DNA of 15,088 nt from an uncultured Lachnospiraceae bacterium (GTDB taxonomy: Bacteria > Bacillota > Clostridia > Lachnospirales > Lachnospiraceae). Under the pieces are notes generated by a model. It was not told where the DNA came from and did not search any database. It saw only the letters and a program-made list of their open reading frames with translations. Both the position numbers and the translations under genes were made by a program. Numbering within the stretch: the first letter of the stretch is position 1; the number at the start of each line of letters is the position of its first letter. This document shows, piece by piece, positions 6,259 through 13,753 of this stretch. The stretch is taken from the NCBI GenBank assembly GCA_937901625.1, contig CALDIE010000021.1:1-15088 (forward strand). The letters are read 5' to 3'.

Positions 6259-6606
6259 ATGGCTGCAAACGATACAAACGATATCACCCCCGAAGATGAA
6301 GAGATCTATGTAGAACTCGATCTCGATGAAGGAACCGTCAAGTGTTCCATCATCACCATCTTCTCCGCTATGGGAAAAGATTACATCGCTTTACAACCCC
6401 TTGATGAAAACGGAGAAAACGAGGACGGTGATGTGTGGATCTACGGGTATCGCGAAGATCCCGATCATCCGGAAGAAGATCCCGAGATCATCTACATCGA
6501 AGATGATGAAGAATACGAGATCGCTTCCGATGCCTACGATGAGTACCTCGACAACAAAGAGTTTGACGAGCTCATCGGAGATGACGATGATGACGACGGG
6601 GAATGA
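6259..6606 (+). CDS. DUF1292 family acidic protein
   Basis: This encodes 115 residues, with AAGGAGG 5 bases before the ATG. The core reads VELDLDEGTVKCSIITIFSAMGKDYIALQPLDENG (about 18-52), then WIYGYRED and EDPEIIYIEDDEEYEIASDAYDEYLD, which is the DUF1292 pattern common in Firmicutes. The protein is strongly acidic and ends in a poly-Asp tail (residues 108-113). DUF1292 proteins are small, cytoplasmic and of unknown biochemical role, often near ruvX/yrzL-type genes; no such neighbour is present here. It stands alone, converging on the helicase gene. Confidence 0.85.
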   Translation: MAANDTNDITPEDEEIYVELDLDEGTVKCSIITIFSAMGKDYIALQPLDENGENEDGDVWIYGYREDPDHPEEDPEIIYIEDDEEYEIASDAYDEYLDNKEFDELIGDDDDDDGE

Positions 6607-6646
6607 TATTTATCTGCCGGATAAGTGCCTAAACCCGTATTTTGTA

Positions 6647-6669
6647 AAGCGGACATTCGCAATCCGCTT
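6647..6669. repeat. Hairpin 1 in the convergent intergenic region
   Basis: AAGCGGA (6647-6653) pairs with TCCGCTT (6663-6669) across a 9-base loop. It lies about 40 bases past the DUF1292 stop, with no T run, so its role as a terminator is uncertain. Confidence 0.5.
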
Positions 6670-6683
6670 CGCTACTTGCTCAC

Positions 6684-6712
6684 GAACGCAAGCTGCTTCG
6701 CAGCCCGCGTTC
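6684..6712. terminator. Nested hairpin 2, possible terminator without a T run
   Basis: GAACGC-AA-GCTGC-TTC-GCAGC-CC-GCGTTC forms two stacked perfect stems (6 and 5 pairs) separated by a 2x2 internal loop. No T tract follows, so it would be a non-canonical terminator or a REP-type hairpin between convergent genes. Confidence 0.4.
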
Positions 6713-6748
6713 AAATACTAAACGGCAATTACTAGAATGACCGCATCC

Positions 6749-6766
6749 GGATGTCACGATACATCC
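6749..6766. repeat. Short inverted repeat next to the helicase stop
   Basis: GGATGT (6749-6754) and ACATCC (6761-6766) are separated by six bases, immediately downstream of the helicase stop codon. There is no clear T run for either strand. Confidence 0.35.
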
Positions 6767-6771
6767 ATGTG

Positions 6772-8634
6772 TCATGCCAATTCTTGCAAAAAGCGGCTGG
6801 GCACCGTTTTGGTCGTCTTATTATGGTTTCTGTAAAACAAAAACAGCTTCTCTTCCGCCCTGGTCATCGCAACATAAAAAACACGCCGTTCTTCTTCGAG
6901 TGCTTCGACTGTATCAGCCCTGCGCTGCGGCATATAGCCCTCATTCAAATCCGGTATGATCACCATCCTGTATTCCAGTCCTTTCGCCCCATGCATCGTT
7001 ACGATCTGCACGGCATCCTTATCCCTGTCCTTTTCGCTGTGGCGCATCTCCTCCTCATAGGTATGAACCTTCTCTAACCATTCCGTGTAGGTTTTTACTT
7101 TCTTAGTCGTCTCCGCGATCAGATCGAGCGTATCCTTAATCTCCGTTACATCCCGCCCTCTCTTCCCGGCTTCCTCTAAAAGATATGTCTCATATCCCAT
7201 CCCTCTGCGGATGTAGGTAAGCGCCGCATAAGGGTGCATCGATGCGACTTTATCAAGATCGCAGGACAGCCTTTTGATCTTATCCACCATATAGATCTTA
7301 TCTTTTACAAGTCCGCACAGCCTCTCCAGGTCAATGACCGGAGAGGTAAGCATATCCCTCCGGATATATCGGACCGGCTTGTTCATAAAGCGAAGAAGGT
7401 ATTCCCTTTTATGATCTCCGTGAGCGAAGTAAAAGATCGCCATGATATCCATGCCGATGGGAGTCGAAAAGATACTTCCGACCTTTTCTCTGAAATGAAA
7501 CGGGATCTTATGATCCATGAGACTGTGGGAGATCGATCTGGCTGCCGCATTGGTTCGAAAGATCAGCGCCATATCCCTGTAAGGCATATATTTTGAAGCC
7601 TGACGGATCAGGGAAAGGATCGCCTCCGTCTCCTGCTCCTTTTCGTCAAAGCCGCATATATTGACATCCTGATTTCCCGCCTTTCCGGCTGTCATGCGTT
7701 TAAAAAAACGGCTCTTGTTGTGCTCTACCAGTTTCGATGCTGTCCTTACGATGCGGTCCGTACTCCGGTAATTTTTCGCCAGGATCACACGGACTGTTTT
7801 CGGGTAGTCCTTGGGAAAATCTAACATGATCTCCGGTCTCGATCCTCGAAATCCGTAAATACTCTGATCGTCGTCTCCCACGATAAAAAGATTATCCTCC
7901 GGTTTAGCCAGCATGCGTATCACCTCATACTGCATCGGATTGATATCCTGAAACTCATCGATCATAATATAATGGAATTTCTTCTGCCAGCGCATAAGGA
8001 TATCTTTCCGGCTTAAAAACAGGTCTCTGCACTGTAATACCATATCGTCAAAATCAAGCTTTTTCTCTTCTTTTAAAATACGTCCGTACTCCTCAAAAAT
8101 ACGCACAAACTCATCCTGTTCCAAAAGACTGTCACCGGAATCATATTCCAAAGGGGTGATCCCGTCATTTTTGATGCGGCTGAAGGCATTCAAAAGGTAC
8201 TCAAACAGAGCGTCGTCTGCGTTTCGTTCCACAGACGCGCTCATAGCCTGACGTAAATATTTGCGTTTTTCCTTTTCCGTGATCACATTACTGATATCGT
8301 AATGATAAGAATCCCTAAGGATCTGAAAATAGATCGCATGAAATGTGCCGAAGGTGACCGGATAATACTGTTCCCCGCATAAGGACCTGAAACGCTGCTG
8401 CATCTCAAGAGCCGCAGCCTTGGTAAAAGTGATCACCAGGATCGACTCGGGCGGGATACCATACCCTTCAATAAGACAGCGGATCCTGCGGATTAAGGTA
8501 AACGTCTTCCCCGAACCCGGTCCCGCCATCACCATCATCGGTCCATCCTTATGAAGAATGGCTTTCTTCTGTTCCTCTCCGGCACCTTTACAAAAAATCT
8601 GAAACTTCTCTGTCTTATATTCTGCTGTAAACAA
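6772..8634 (-). CDS. UvrD/PcrA-family superfamily 1 DNA helicase (short form)
   Basis: This encodes 620 residues from a TTG start at 8634, with GAGAGG 9 bases upstream; no in-frame ATG precedes Walker A. All SF1A motifs are present in order: Q-motif-like GEEQKKAIL (19-27), I AGPGSGKT (37-44), Ia TFTKAAALEM (69-78), II MIDEFQD (224-230), III VGDDDQSIYGFRG (252-264), IV NYRST (288-292), V TMHGAKGLE (546-554), VI FYVAMTRAEEKL (586-597). It should be an ATP-driven 3'-5' helicase in repair or replication restart. At 620 residues it is about 100 shorter than typical PcrA/UvrD: it stops soon after motif VI and lacks the C-terminal extension that contacts RNA polymerase in PcrA/UvrD. It is therefore probably a paralogue rather than the main pcrA. 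It has its own strong promoter at the gltX 3' end. Confidence 0.88.
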   Translation of the reverse strand: MFTAEYKTEKFQIFCKGAGEEQKKAILHKDGPMMVMAGPGSGKTFTLIRRIRCLIEGYGIPPESILVITFTKAAALEMQQRFRSLCGEQYYPVTFGTFHAIYFQILRDSYHYDISNVITEKEKRKYLRQAMSASVERNADDALFEYLLNAFSRIKNDGITPLEYDSGDSLLEQDEFVRIFEEYGRILKEEKKLDFDDMVLQCRDLFLSRKDILMRWQKKFHYIMIDEFQDINPMQYEVIRMLAKPEDNLFIVGDDDQSIYGFRGSRPEIMLDFPKDYPKTVRVILAKNYRSTDRIVRTASKLVEHNKSRFFKRMTAGKAGNQDVNICGFDEKEQETEAILSLIRQASKYMPYRDMALIFRTNAAARSISHSLMDHKIPFHFREKVGSIFSTPIGMDIMAIFYFAHGDHKREYLLRFMNKPVRYIRRDMLTSPVIDLERLCGLVKDKIYMVDKIKRLSCDLDKVASMHPYAALTYIRRGMGYETYLLEEAGKRGRDVTEIKDTLDLIAETTKKVKTYTEWLEKVHTYEEEMRHSEKDRDKDAVQIVTMHGAKGLEYRMVIIPDLNEGYMPQRRADTVEALEEERRVFYVAMTRAEEKLFLFYRNHNKTTKTVPSRFLQELA

Positions 8635-8677
8635 TCGCGCATACCTCTCTTTGTGTATGCCCTCTCAGACAGATATA

Positions 8678-8705
8678 ATTATACGCATTGTGTATTTTTT
8701 GTCAA
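8678..8705 (-). promoter_or_regulatory. Perfect consensus sigma-A promoter for the helicase gene
   Basis: Leftward TTGACA (8700-8705) and TATAAT (8678-8683) both match consensus fully, with a 16-base spacer. The -35 hexamer overlaps the gltX stop codon TGA (8702-8704). Predicted initiation is near 8670, giving a leader of about 37 bases. Confidence 0.85.
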
Positions 8706-10171
8706 GCGTGATCCATGCTCTCAAGAAGCGCGATCCCGGCGCGGATCCTTCGAAGGCTCTCTTCCTTGCCGAGCACTTCCATGATCTCCGTAGCGCCTGC
8801 GGGCGTCATCTGCTTTCCGGATACCGCTGTACGAAGAGGCCACATCACATAGCCGTTCTTGTACTCGCGCTCAGCAACAAACTCAAGGAGCTTTGCGTAG
8901 ATCGCGTCATTACTGTAATCATCAAGTGCCTCCAGAACAGGCAGGACTTCCTTCATTACGGCAAGGCTGCTCTCCGGCGTGGTCTTCATCTTCTTATGAC
9001 GATACATCTCGGGATCATACTCCGGAACTTCGTTAAAGAAATCAACCAGTCCCTCGATATCCGGGAAGATCTCGATACGGGTCTTTACCATACCCGCGAT
9101 CTTTTTTTTGTCCAGACCGGGCTTTAAGTACTTCTCAAGATAAGGAGCGGCCATCTCAAAGAAACGATCGTCGTCCATCGCCTTGATATATTCTCCGTTC
9201 ATCCACTTTAACTTGGTAAAGTCAAATACGGACGGAGACTTGGTAATATGGCGATAATCAAAGATCTTTACCAGTTCCTCGAGGGAATAGATCTCTCTGT
9301 TTTCCTCCGGAGACCAGCCAAGCAGTGCCACAAAGTTTACGATCGCTTCCGATAAGAATCCCTGCTCCAAAAGATCCTCGTAAGAGGAATGGCCGCTTCT
9401 CTTGGAGAGTTTCTTGTGCTCTTCATCCGTGATCAGCGGGCAGTGAATATATACCGGCACTTCCCATCCGAATGCGTCGTAGAGACGATTGTACTTCGGA
9501 GAAGATGAAAGATATTCATTACCTCTGACAACGTGCGTGATCCCCATCAGATGATCATCGACAACGTTTGCGAAGTTGTAGGTCGGATATCCGTCGGACT
9601 TGATCAAGATCATATCGTCGAGCTCGGCATTGTCCACCGAGATATCTCCGTAGATCTCATCGTGAAAGGTGGTCTGTCCTTCTCTGGGGTTATTCTGTCT
9701 GATGACAAAAGGTTTTCCGGCAGCAAGGTTTGCGTCCACCTCTTCCTTTGAAAGACCGAGGCAATGCTTGTCATAAACAGTGATCGCCTTTCCGTCTTCG
9801 CCGACGGTCTGGTTTAAGCCGGCCAGTCTTTCCTTATCGCAAAAGCAATAGTATGCCTCTTTCTTATCCACGAGCTGCTTAGCGTACTGCATATACAGTC
9901 CCTGCTTAACACGCTCCGACTGAACGTAAGGTCCTGCGCCCTTATCCTTATCCGGACCTTCATCGTGGATCAGACCCGTACCCTGCATGGTACGGTTGAT
10001 GATCTCCACCGCGCCTTCCACATACCGCTCCTGGTCGGTATCCTCAATACGGAGTATAAAATCTCCGTCTTCATGCTTTGCAATCAGATACGCGTACAAC
10101 GCCGTACGTAAATTTCCCACATGCATTCTGCCTGTAGGGCTCGGTGCAAATCTTGTTCTGATCTTTGTCAT
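8702..10171 (-). CDS. gltX: Glutamate--tRNA ligase
   Basis: This encodes 489 residues from ATG 10171, preceded by AGGAGA 6 bases upstream. The longer frame from 10234 has no such site and adds 21 non-homologous residues. It is a class I synthetase: FAPSPTGRMHVGNLRTAL (8-25) carries the HIGH-type motif (HVGN) and KLSKR (254-258) is the KMSKS loop. YCFCDKER plus a later YDKHC (Cys109, Cys111, Cys137) lie where bacterial GluRS has its zinc-binding insertion. RGNEYLSSSPKYNRLYDAFGW is the conserved tRNA/amino-acid pocket. The enzyme charges tRNA-Glu and, in many Firmicutes, also tRNA-Gln for later amidation. Length is standard. It has its own putative promoter at 10325-10354 and no T-box signature in the leader. 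Confidence 0.97.
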   Translation of the reverse strand: MTKIRTRFAPSPTGRMHVGNLRTALYAYLIAKHEDGDFILRIEDTDQERYVEGAVEIINRTMQGTGLIHDEGPDKDKGAGPYVQSERVKQGLYMQYAKQLVDKKEAYYCFCDKERLAGLNQTVGEDGKAITVYDKHCLGLSKEEVDANLAAGKPFVIRQNNPREGQTTFHDEIYGDISVDNAELDDMILIKSDGYPTYNFANVVDDHLMGITHVVRGNEYLSSSPKYNRLYDAFGWEVPVYIHCPLITDEEHKKLSKRSGHSSYEDLLEQGFLSEAIVNFVALLGWSPEENREIYSLEELVKIFDYRHITKSPSVFDFTKLKWMNGEYIKAMDDDRFFEMAAPYLEKYLKPGLDKKKIAGMVKTRIEIFPDIEGLVDFFNEVPEYDPEMYRHKKMKTTPESSLAVMKEVLPVLEALDDYSNDAIYAKLLEFVAEREYKNGYVMWPLRTAVSGKQMTPAGATEIMEVLGKEESLRRIRAGIALLESMDHA

Positions 10172-10249
10172 TGTTTTTCTCCTCTTCTGTTCTTTTGTTT
10201 CTTGCAATATACGTAACGCTATTGCGCGGATCATGAGTGTTTAAAAATT

Positions 10250-10302
10250 GCGAGAGTCGCTTTAGCAACGGAGCAATCCGTGATATCAATTGGGTTCAAA
10301 AG
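10250..10302 (+). repeat. Dispersed ~54-bp intergenic repeat, copy B
   Basis: It starts GCGAGAGTCGCTTTAGCAAC and ends TTCAAAAG; its partner is 6124-6177. The small hairpin is kept as ACGGA-GCAA-TCCGT (10268-10281): relative to copy A the loop changes GAAA to GCAA and the G-T pair becomes G-C, so pairing is preserved. It lies within the leader region of gltX but in the antisense orientation. Confidence 0.7.
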
Positions 10303-10324
10303 CTACCTTTGTTCCCGACATCAT

Positions 10325-10354
10325 ATAATATTTACCACAAACAAACAATGTAAA
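10325..10354 (-). promoter_or_regulatory. Putative gltX promoter
   Basis: Leftward TTTACA (5 of 6, 10349-10354), an 18-base spacer and TATTAT (5 of 6, 10325-10330). The leader would be about 145 bases and would include the dispersed repeat. No terminator was seen between the ABC permease stop and this site, so read-through from the ABC operon is also possible. Confidence 0.45.
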
Positions 10355-10381
10355 ACCAATATTTCGTAATAACCGGATGCA

Positions 10382-12517
10382 TCAATACTTTCTTCGTTTC
10401 CACCAGATCACCACTCCGCTTACTAAGAATAAAAGCGGTATAAGCGCAGTCATAAGAATAGTAAAGACGGTTCTTGCGCTTTCGCTCATCATCACCCGGT
10501 CGTAAGTATAGCTCTTTACGGGGATCGCGGAAATATCATCCGTATCCGTCACTGCCTGTAACGCTCTCCAAAAGAGATTGTAATTGTTCCCGTTTACGGC
10601 CAGATTGACATCACTGTAAAGCATGTAATCCGAACCGAAGACCGCGATTTTTCCCGTCCCTTCCGGATAATATCTGGTAGCCGTAAGTGCCAGAGAGAAC
10701 GGCCCCTTAGCAAGAATTTCCGGCTCCTGTGCCCCTGTATCGTTTACGGTGTAGGATTTCTCCGTGCTTCGGAGGAAGGTCTGGCAGGTAACATCCGGTG
10801 CCTCATCCAGGATCATACCTTTGGAAAAAGGCATGTATACGTACTTGGTCCGAAACGTCGTATAGATCGGTTCCGTCACATCCGTATCCACGATCTCCGG
10901 TAAAAGGAAATGCTTTTGCGAATTGTAATAAGCGCCGTCATCTTCACAGACCAGTCCCGGCATAACGATGATCCCGTAATCGGCAAAGATGGAATAATAG
11001 TTTTCCAGTTCCTCTTTATCCGTATACGCGACAACAAAGATACCGCTCTTTCCTTTATCCAGAAAGGCTTTGATCTTGGCCGCGTCAGCTTCGTTGAGAT
11101 CCGTTAACGGTCCCAGTACCATAACACAATCGCCGTCTTCCGGTATCTCATCATATGTCAGAAGATTGATCGTCGCAAGGTCATAATTGGCGTTTTCCAT
11201 TCTGGCTAAAAGTTCCTCATCGAGCTCTACCTCATCGTGTCCGGAGATCACATAAAACTTGGTGTTTTCCTCGCTGAGCACATAAGCGATACCGGCAACG
11301 ATACGTCCTTCACCGTCATATCCGGAGATCCGGTAGTCCGTCGCCTCGTATTTGGCCGTTGCTTCATTGTAGGCGTAATCATACTGCACCTGATAGCAAT
11401 CATAATAATCGATCACCCGGCTTTTCGCACCGCTTACAACGATCATACTGTTGGTATCCGGTGCGGTATCGGTATAGGCCATATAAAAGTAAGGATTCGT
11501 CTCCGGCGATACATACTGTACGGTAAGCCGGTCAGTCACCGATTCCATATCCCTTAAAGTCGCGTAAACGGTATCGTCTCTGGTATCCGCATCCGCAAGG
11601 ACATAGATATTCACATCCTGCGTAAGGCTGCTCAGATAATTCCTTGTCTCTTCCGTGATCGAGTGGATCTGATTGTACGTAAGATCCACTCTCGTCTTTT
11701 CCTCCGGAAGATAACGAAGGGCGAGATTGACTCCAACCACGGCACAAATGATAAGAGCCGTCACCAGACCGTGCGAAAGAACCGCCAGAACTCCTCTGTC
11801 TCCCGCAACATGAAATCTTCCCTTTGTAAGGGCTAATGTCGTAAGGTATAAAAACAGTGCCGTCAAAGATATATAATATAAAATTCCGGGCCAGTACAGC
11901 ATGCCGTAAAGTGCGTAGTCAAACGAAGCCGTTAAATCAAAAACCGATATCACGGTCGTTAACAGATTCCCATTCGGCGCGATCATGTCGCAGATTCCCT
12001 CCGCCATCACGCCGAATAAAAGCAGAAAGAAGGTTAGCACTGCGGAAACGATCTGATTTTCCGTAAGCGCCGAGATCCACTCTCCGATTGCCAGACAGAC
12101 CATTCCAAAGAGAAAGAAGCCCAAAAGCGCCACTATATTTTCCGCCATCGGTACCTGCCCGTATATCCTAAGGATCATCGGACAGATCGCCAGAAACAGG
12201 ATATCTCCCGCAAAAACCGTCAGCACCGCCAGGTATTTTCCCAGCACGATCCTGTAGACCGGGACGGTGGACGTAAAGAGCATCTGATCCGTGTGCTGCC
12301 TTTTTTCCTCTGAAAACAGGCGCATCGTAAGCAACGGGAAACAAAACAAAAAGATAAAAAGCCCGGCACTGATGATATAGGAAATATAAGGATATCCCTC
12401 ATTCAGTCCGTAATAGCGAAAGTTCCATCCCATGAAGAAAAAGGAAACGCCAAAGAACAACCAGCCTATCATGGAGTGGAAAAAACCATGGATTTCTTTT
12501 TTATATATCGCTCTCAT
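10382..12517 (-). CDS. GldF/GldG-like ABC-2 permease fused to an extracytoplasmic auxiliary domain
   Basis: This encodes 711 residues. Residues 1-270 form an ABC-2-type membrane domain with about seven hydrophobic segments (near 14-31, 46-66, 96-115, 128-150, 157-176, 209-230, 246-268); MRLFSEEKRQHTDQMLFTSTV between segments 2 and 3 is the typical ABC-2 coupling loop. Residues about 270-680 are soluble and extracytoplasmic, starting RVDLTYNQIHSITEETRNYLSSL, the GldG/ABC_transp_aux signature (DLT...SIT..T...L..L). A final membrane helix (683-705) ends in WWKRRKY. In Bacteroidetes GldF and GldG are separate gliding/secretion proteins; in Firmicutes fused forms accompany a GldA-like ATPase, with unknown substrate. 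The start codon directly abuts the ATPase stop (TAAATG), implying translational coupling. Confidence 0.85.
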   Translation of the reverse strand: MRAIYKKEIHGFFHSMIGWLFFGVSFFFMGWNFRYYGLNEGYPYISYIISAGLFIFLFCFPLLTMRLFSEEKRQHTDQMLFTSTVPVYRIVLGKYLAVLTVFAGDILFLAICPMILRIYGQVPMAENIVALLGFFLFGMVCLAIGEWISALTENQIVSAVLTFFLLLFGVMAEGICDMIAPNGNLLTTVISVFDLTASFDYALYGMLYWPGILYYISLTALFLYLTTLALTKGRFHVAGDRGVLAVLSHGLVTALIICAVVGVNLALRYLPEEKTRVDLTYNQIHSITEETRNYLSSLTQDVNIYVLADADTRDDTVYATLRDMESVTDRLTVQYVSPETNPYFYMAYTDTAPDTNSMIVVSGAKSRVIDYYDCYQVQYDYAYNEATAKYEATDYRISGYDGEGRIVAGIAYVLSEENTKFYVISGHDEVELDEELLARMENANYDLATINLLTYDEIPEDGDCVMVLGPLTDLNEADAAKIKAFLDKGKSGIFVVAYTDKEELENYYSIFADYGIIVMPGLVCEDDGAYYNSQKHFLLPEIVDTDVTEPIYTTFRTKYVYMPFSKGMILDEAPDVTCQTFLRSTEKSYTVNDTGAQEPEILAKGPFSLALTATRYYPEGTGKIAVFGSDYMLYSDVNLAVNGNNYNLFWRALQAVTDTDDISAIPVKSYTYDRVMMSESARTVFTILMTALIPLLFLVSGVVIWWKRRKY

Positions 12518-13291
12518 TTATGCACCCTGCCTTTCCGTCAGGTGCAGAAATACATCCTCCAGACTCATTCTCTTAACATTGGTTTCCAGCACAACATACC
12601 CCTTCTGCTGCAGGGTTAACGCCAGATCCCTTCTTAAATCGACCCCGTGAAACGTCTCAAGGTCCAAAGAAACCAGCTTTTCCTCTTCTTTTCTGATCTG
12701 CACATCCGCAACGCCGGCGATCCCTTTTAAGATCTTCTCCACCGCCGTGGCATTGCCCTCAACGACCATAGAGATCCTCTGTGTTTCGTTATAGCGTTCC
12801 ACCAGTTTTTCCGGTGTATCATTCGCCACGAGTTTCCCCTGACAGAGCATCAGGATATGGTCACTGATCTCACTGATCTCGTTTAATATATGACTGCTCA
12901 AGATCACGGTATGCTCTTTGCCAAGCGACCGGATGAGTTCTCTCATCTTTACGATCTGTCCCGGATCAAGACCGACCGAAGGTTCATCCAGGATGATCAC
13001 TTCAGGGTCTCCCAGGATCGCCTGCGCCAGACCAACACGCTGCTTGTATCCCTTCGAAAGGTTCCTGATCATCCGCTCCTGTACATCGCTTAAGTCGGTC
13101 TGTTTAAGTGCCCGCTCGAGCACGCGCTTTTTCTTATCACCGGTGACATGTTTTAAGTCCGCCGCGAAATTAAGATATTCCTTCACCGTCATATCCGGAT
13201 ACACCGGCGGGATCTCCGGCAGATATCCGATCTGGGACTTGGCCAGCATCGGCTCCTCAAAGATGTCGTGCCCGTTGATGGTCACGGTGCC
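12518..13291 (-). pseudogene. 5'-truncated GldA-like ABC transporter ATP-binding protein
   Basis: This is the native segment of the chimeric frame. In intact relatives the residues before GTVTINGHDI include Walker A (GPNGAGKST); here they are replaced by phage sequence. Everything from the Q-loop to the C-terminal regulatory-like domain (residues after NDTPEKLVERYNE, with alternating beta/alpha pattern and the closing LEDVFLHLTERQ) is intact and typical. Codon use and GC resemble the permease that follows, so this part is native to the operon. An intact ATPase would energise export by the GldF/GldG-like permease. Confidence 0.75.
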
Positions 13292-13675
13292 TTCCGTGGC
13301 CTGTGCATCGGGTGTCACGATGCGGTCAAGGATTCTGTCCGCCTGCTCGCCCGTGATTCCCTGCTCCTGCAAGCGTGCCGCCGCGGCCACGCGGTTGGTC
13401 TTCACGTCCAGTTCGGCCTGCTTCTTGGCAACTGCGTCCAGCTGCTTCTGCAACAGCTCCTCCTTGGACATGGTGGCCTGCTCTGCCTTCTCCTTCTCGT
13501 CTTGGAGCGCCTTGACGGCTGCTTCGAGCTCGGCGATTCGGTCATCCTTGGCCTTGATTGGCGATTTGGCGCTGTTCACGTCCTTGCCGTTCTCGTCCAT
13601 GATGTAGTCGATGGCCTTGCTGTAGTCTCCGTCCTTGACCTCCTGCAACTTCTGCAACACGGTTTCGCGCTTCAT
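12518..13675 (-). CDS. Chimeric frame: phage scaffold N-terminus joined to 5'-truncated ABC ATPase
   Basis: This is a 385-residue open frame from ATG 13675, with AAGGAGA 6 bases upstream in the phage part. Residues 1 to about 128 are a charged, coiled-coil-prone phage scaffold-type sequence (EL.AAVKALQDEKEKAEQATMSKEELLQKQLDAV, then NRVAAAARLQEQGITGEQADRILD). From residue about 129 (GTVTINGHDIFEEP) it is a GldA-like ABC ATPase: Q-loop QIGYLPE (148-154), signature LSKGYKQRVG (206-215), Walker B VIILDEPSVGLDP (226-238), H-loop SSHIL with His262. The first ~55-60 residues of a normal ATPase, including Walker A (GxxGxGKS/T), are missing, so the product could not bind ATP normally. The C-terminal part belongs with the permease downstream. 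The fusion is best regarded as a broken gene or an assembly join. Confidence 0.8.
   Translation of the reverse strand: MKRETVLQKLQEVKDGDYSKAIDYIMDENGKDVNSAKSPIKAKDDRIAELEAAVKALQDEKEKAEQATMSKEELLQKQLDAVAKKQAELDVKTNRVAAAARLQEQGITGEQADRILDRIVTPDAQATEGTVTINGHDIFEEPMLAKSQIGYLPEIPPVYPDMTVKEYLNFAADLKHVTGDKKKRVLERALKQTDLSDVQERMIRNLSKGYKQRVGLAQAILGDPEVIILDEPSVGLDPGQIVKMRELIRSLGKEHTVILSSHILNEISEISDHILMLCQGKLVANDTPEKLVERYNETQRISMVVEGNATAVEKILKGIAGVADVQIRKEEEKLVSLDLETFHGVDLRRDLALTLQQKGYVVLETNVKRMSLEDVFLHLTERQGA
13240..13300. other. Junction between phage DNA and the ABC operon
   Basis: On the minus strand the protein changes from phage scaffold (…TPDAQATE) to ABC ATPase (GTVTINGHD…) near base 13291. GC-rich codon choice (GCC, ACC, AAC) continues to about 13240, so the exact seam cannot be fixed by composition. 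No direct repeats, integrase, tRNA or att-like core is seen at the join. Confidence 0.6.
13292..13675 (-). pseudogene. Phage scaffold protein, N-terminal fragment (3' end missing)
   Basis: About 128 residues starting MKRETVLQKLQEVKDGDYSKAIDYIMDENG. A long Glu/Lys/Ala/Gln-rich region (about 40-95) predicts a coiled coil, and the later KTNRVAAAARLQEQGITGEQADRILDRIV segment is like the C-terminal helix of DUF4355/GP20-type phage scaffold (minor structural) proteins, which guide capsid assembly. It follows the portal gene by 78 bases with its own AAGGAGA site, a normal head-module order. The true C-terminus and the expected capsid gene are absent because of the junction. Confidence 0.65.
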
Positions 13676-13753
13676 TCGTCTCTCCTTGTCTACGCTGTTG
13701 ATTACGGGGGTTGCATCCCCTTGACGGGAGGGCATTGTGGAGGGTACGTAACC

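Noticed and set aside
10172..10381. T-box leader or riboswitch upstream of gltX
   Set aside because: No T-box AGGGTGGNACCGCG-like sequence and no antiterminator/terminator pair was found; the only structured piece is the dispersed repeat, which is antisense to gltX.
12518..13675. A new functional phage-transporter fusion protein
   Set aside because: Walker A is absent, the scaffold C-terminus is missing and composition changes at the seam, so a broken or mis-assembled gene is more economical.
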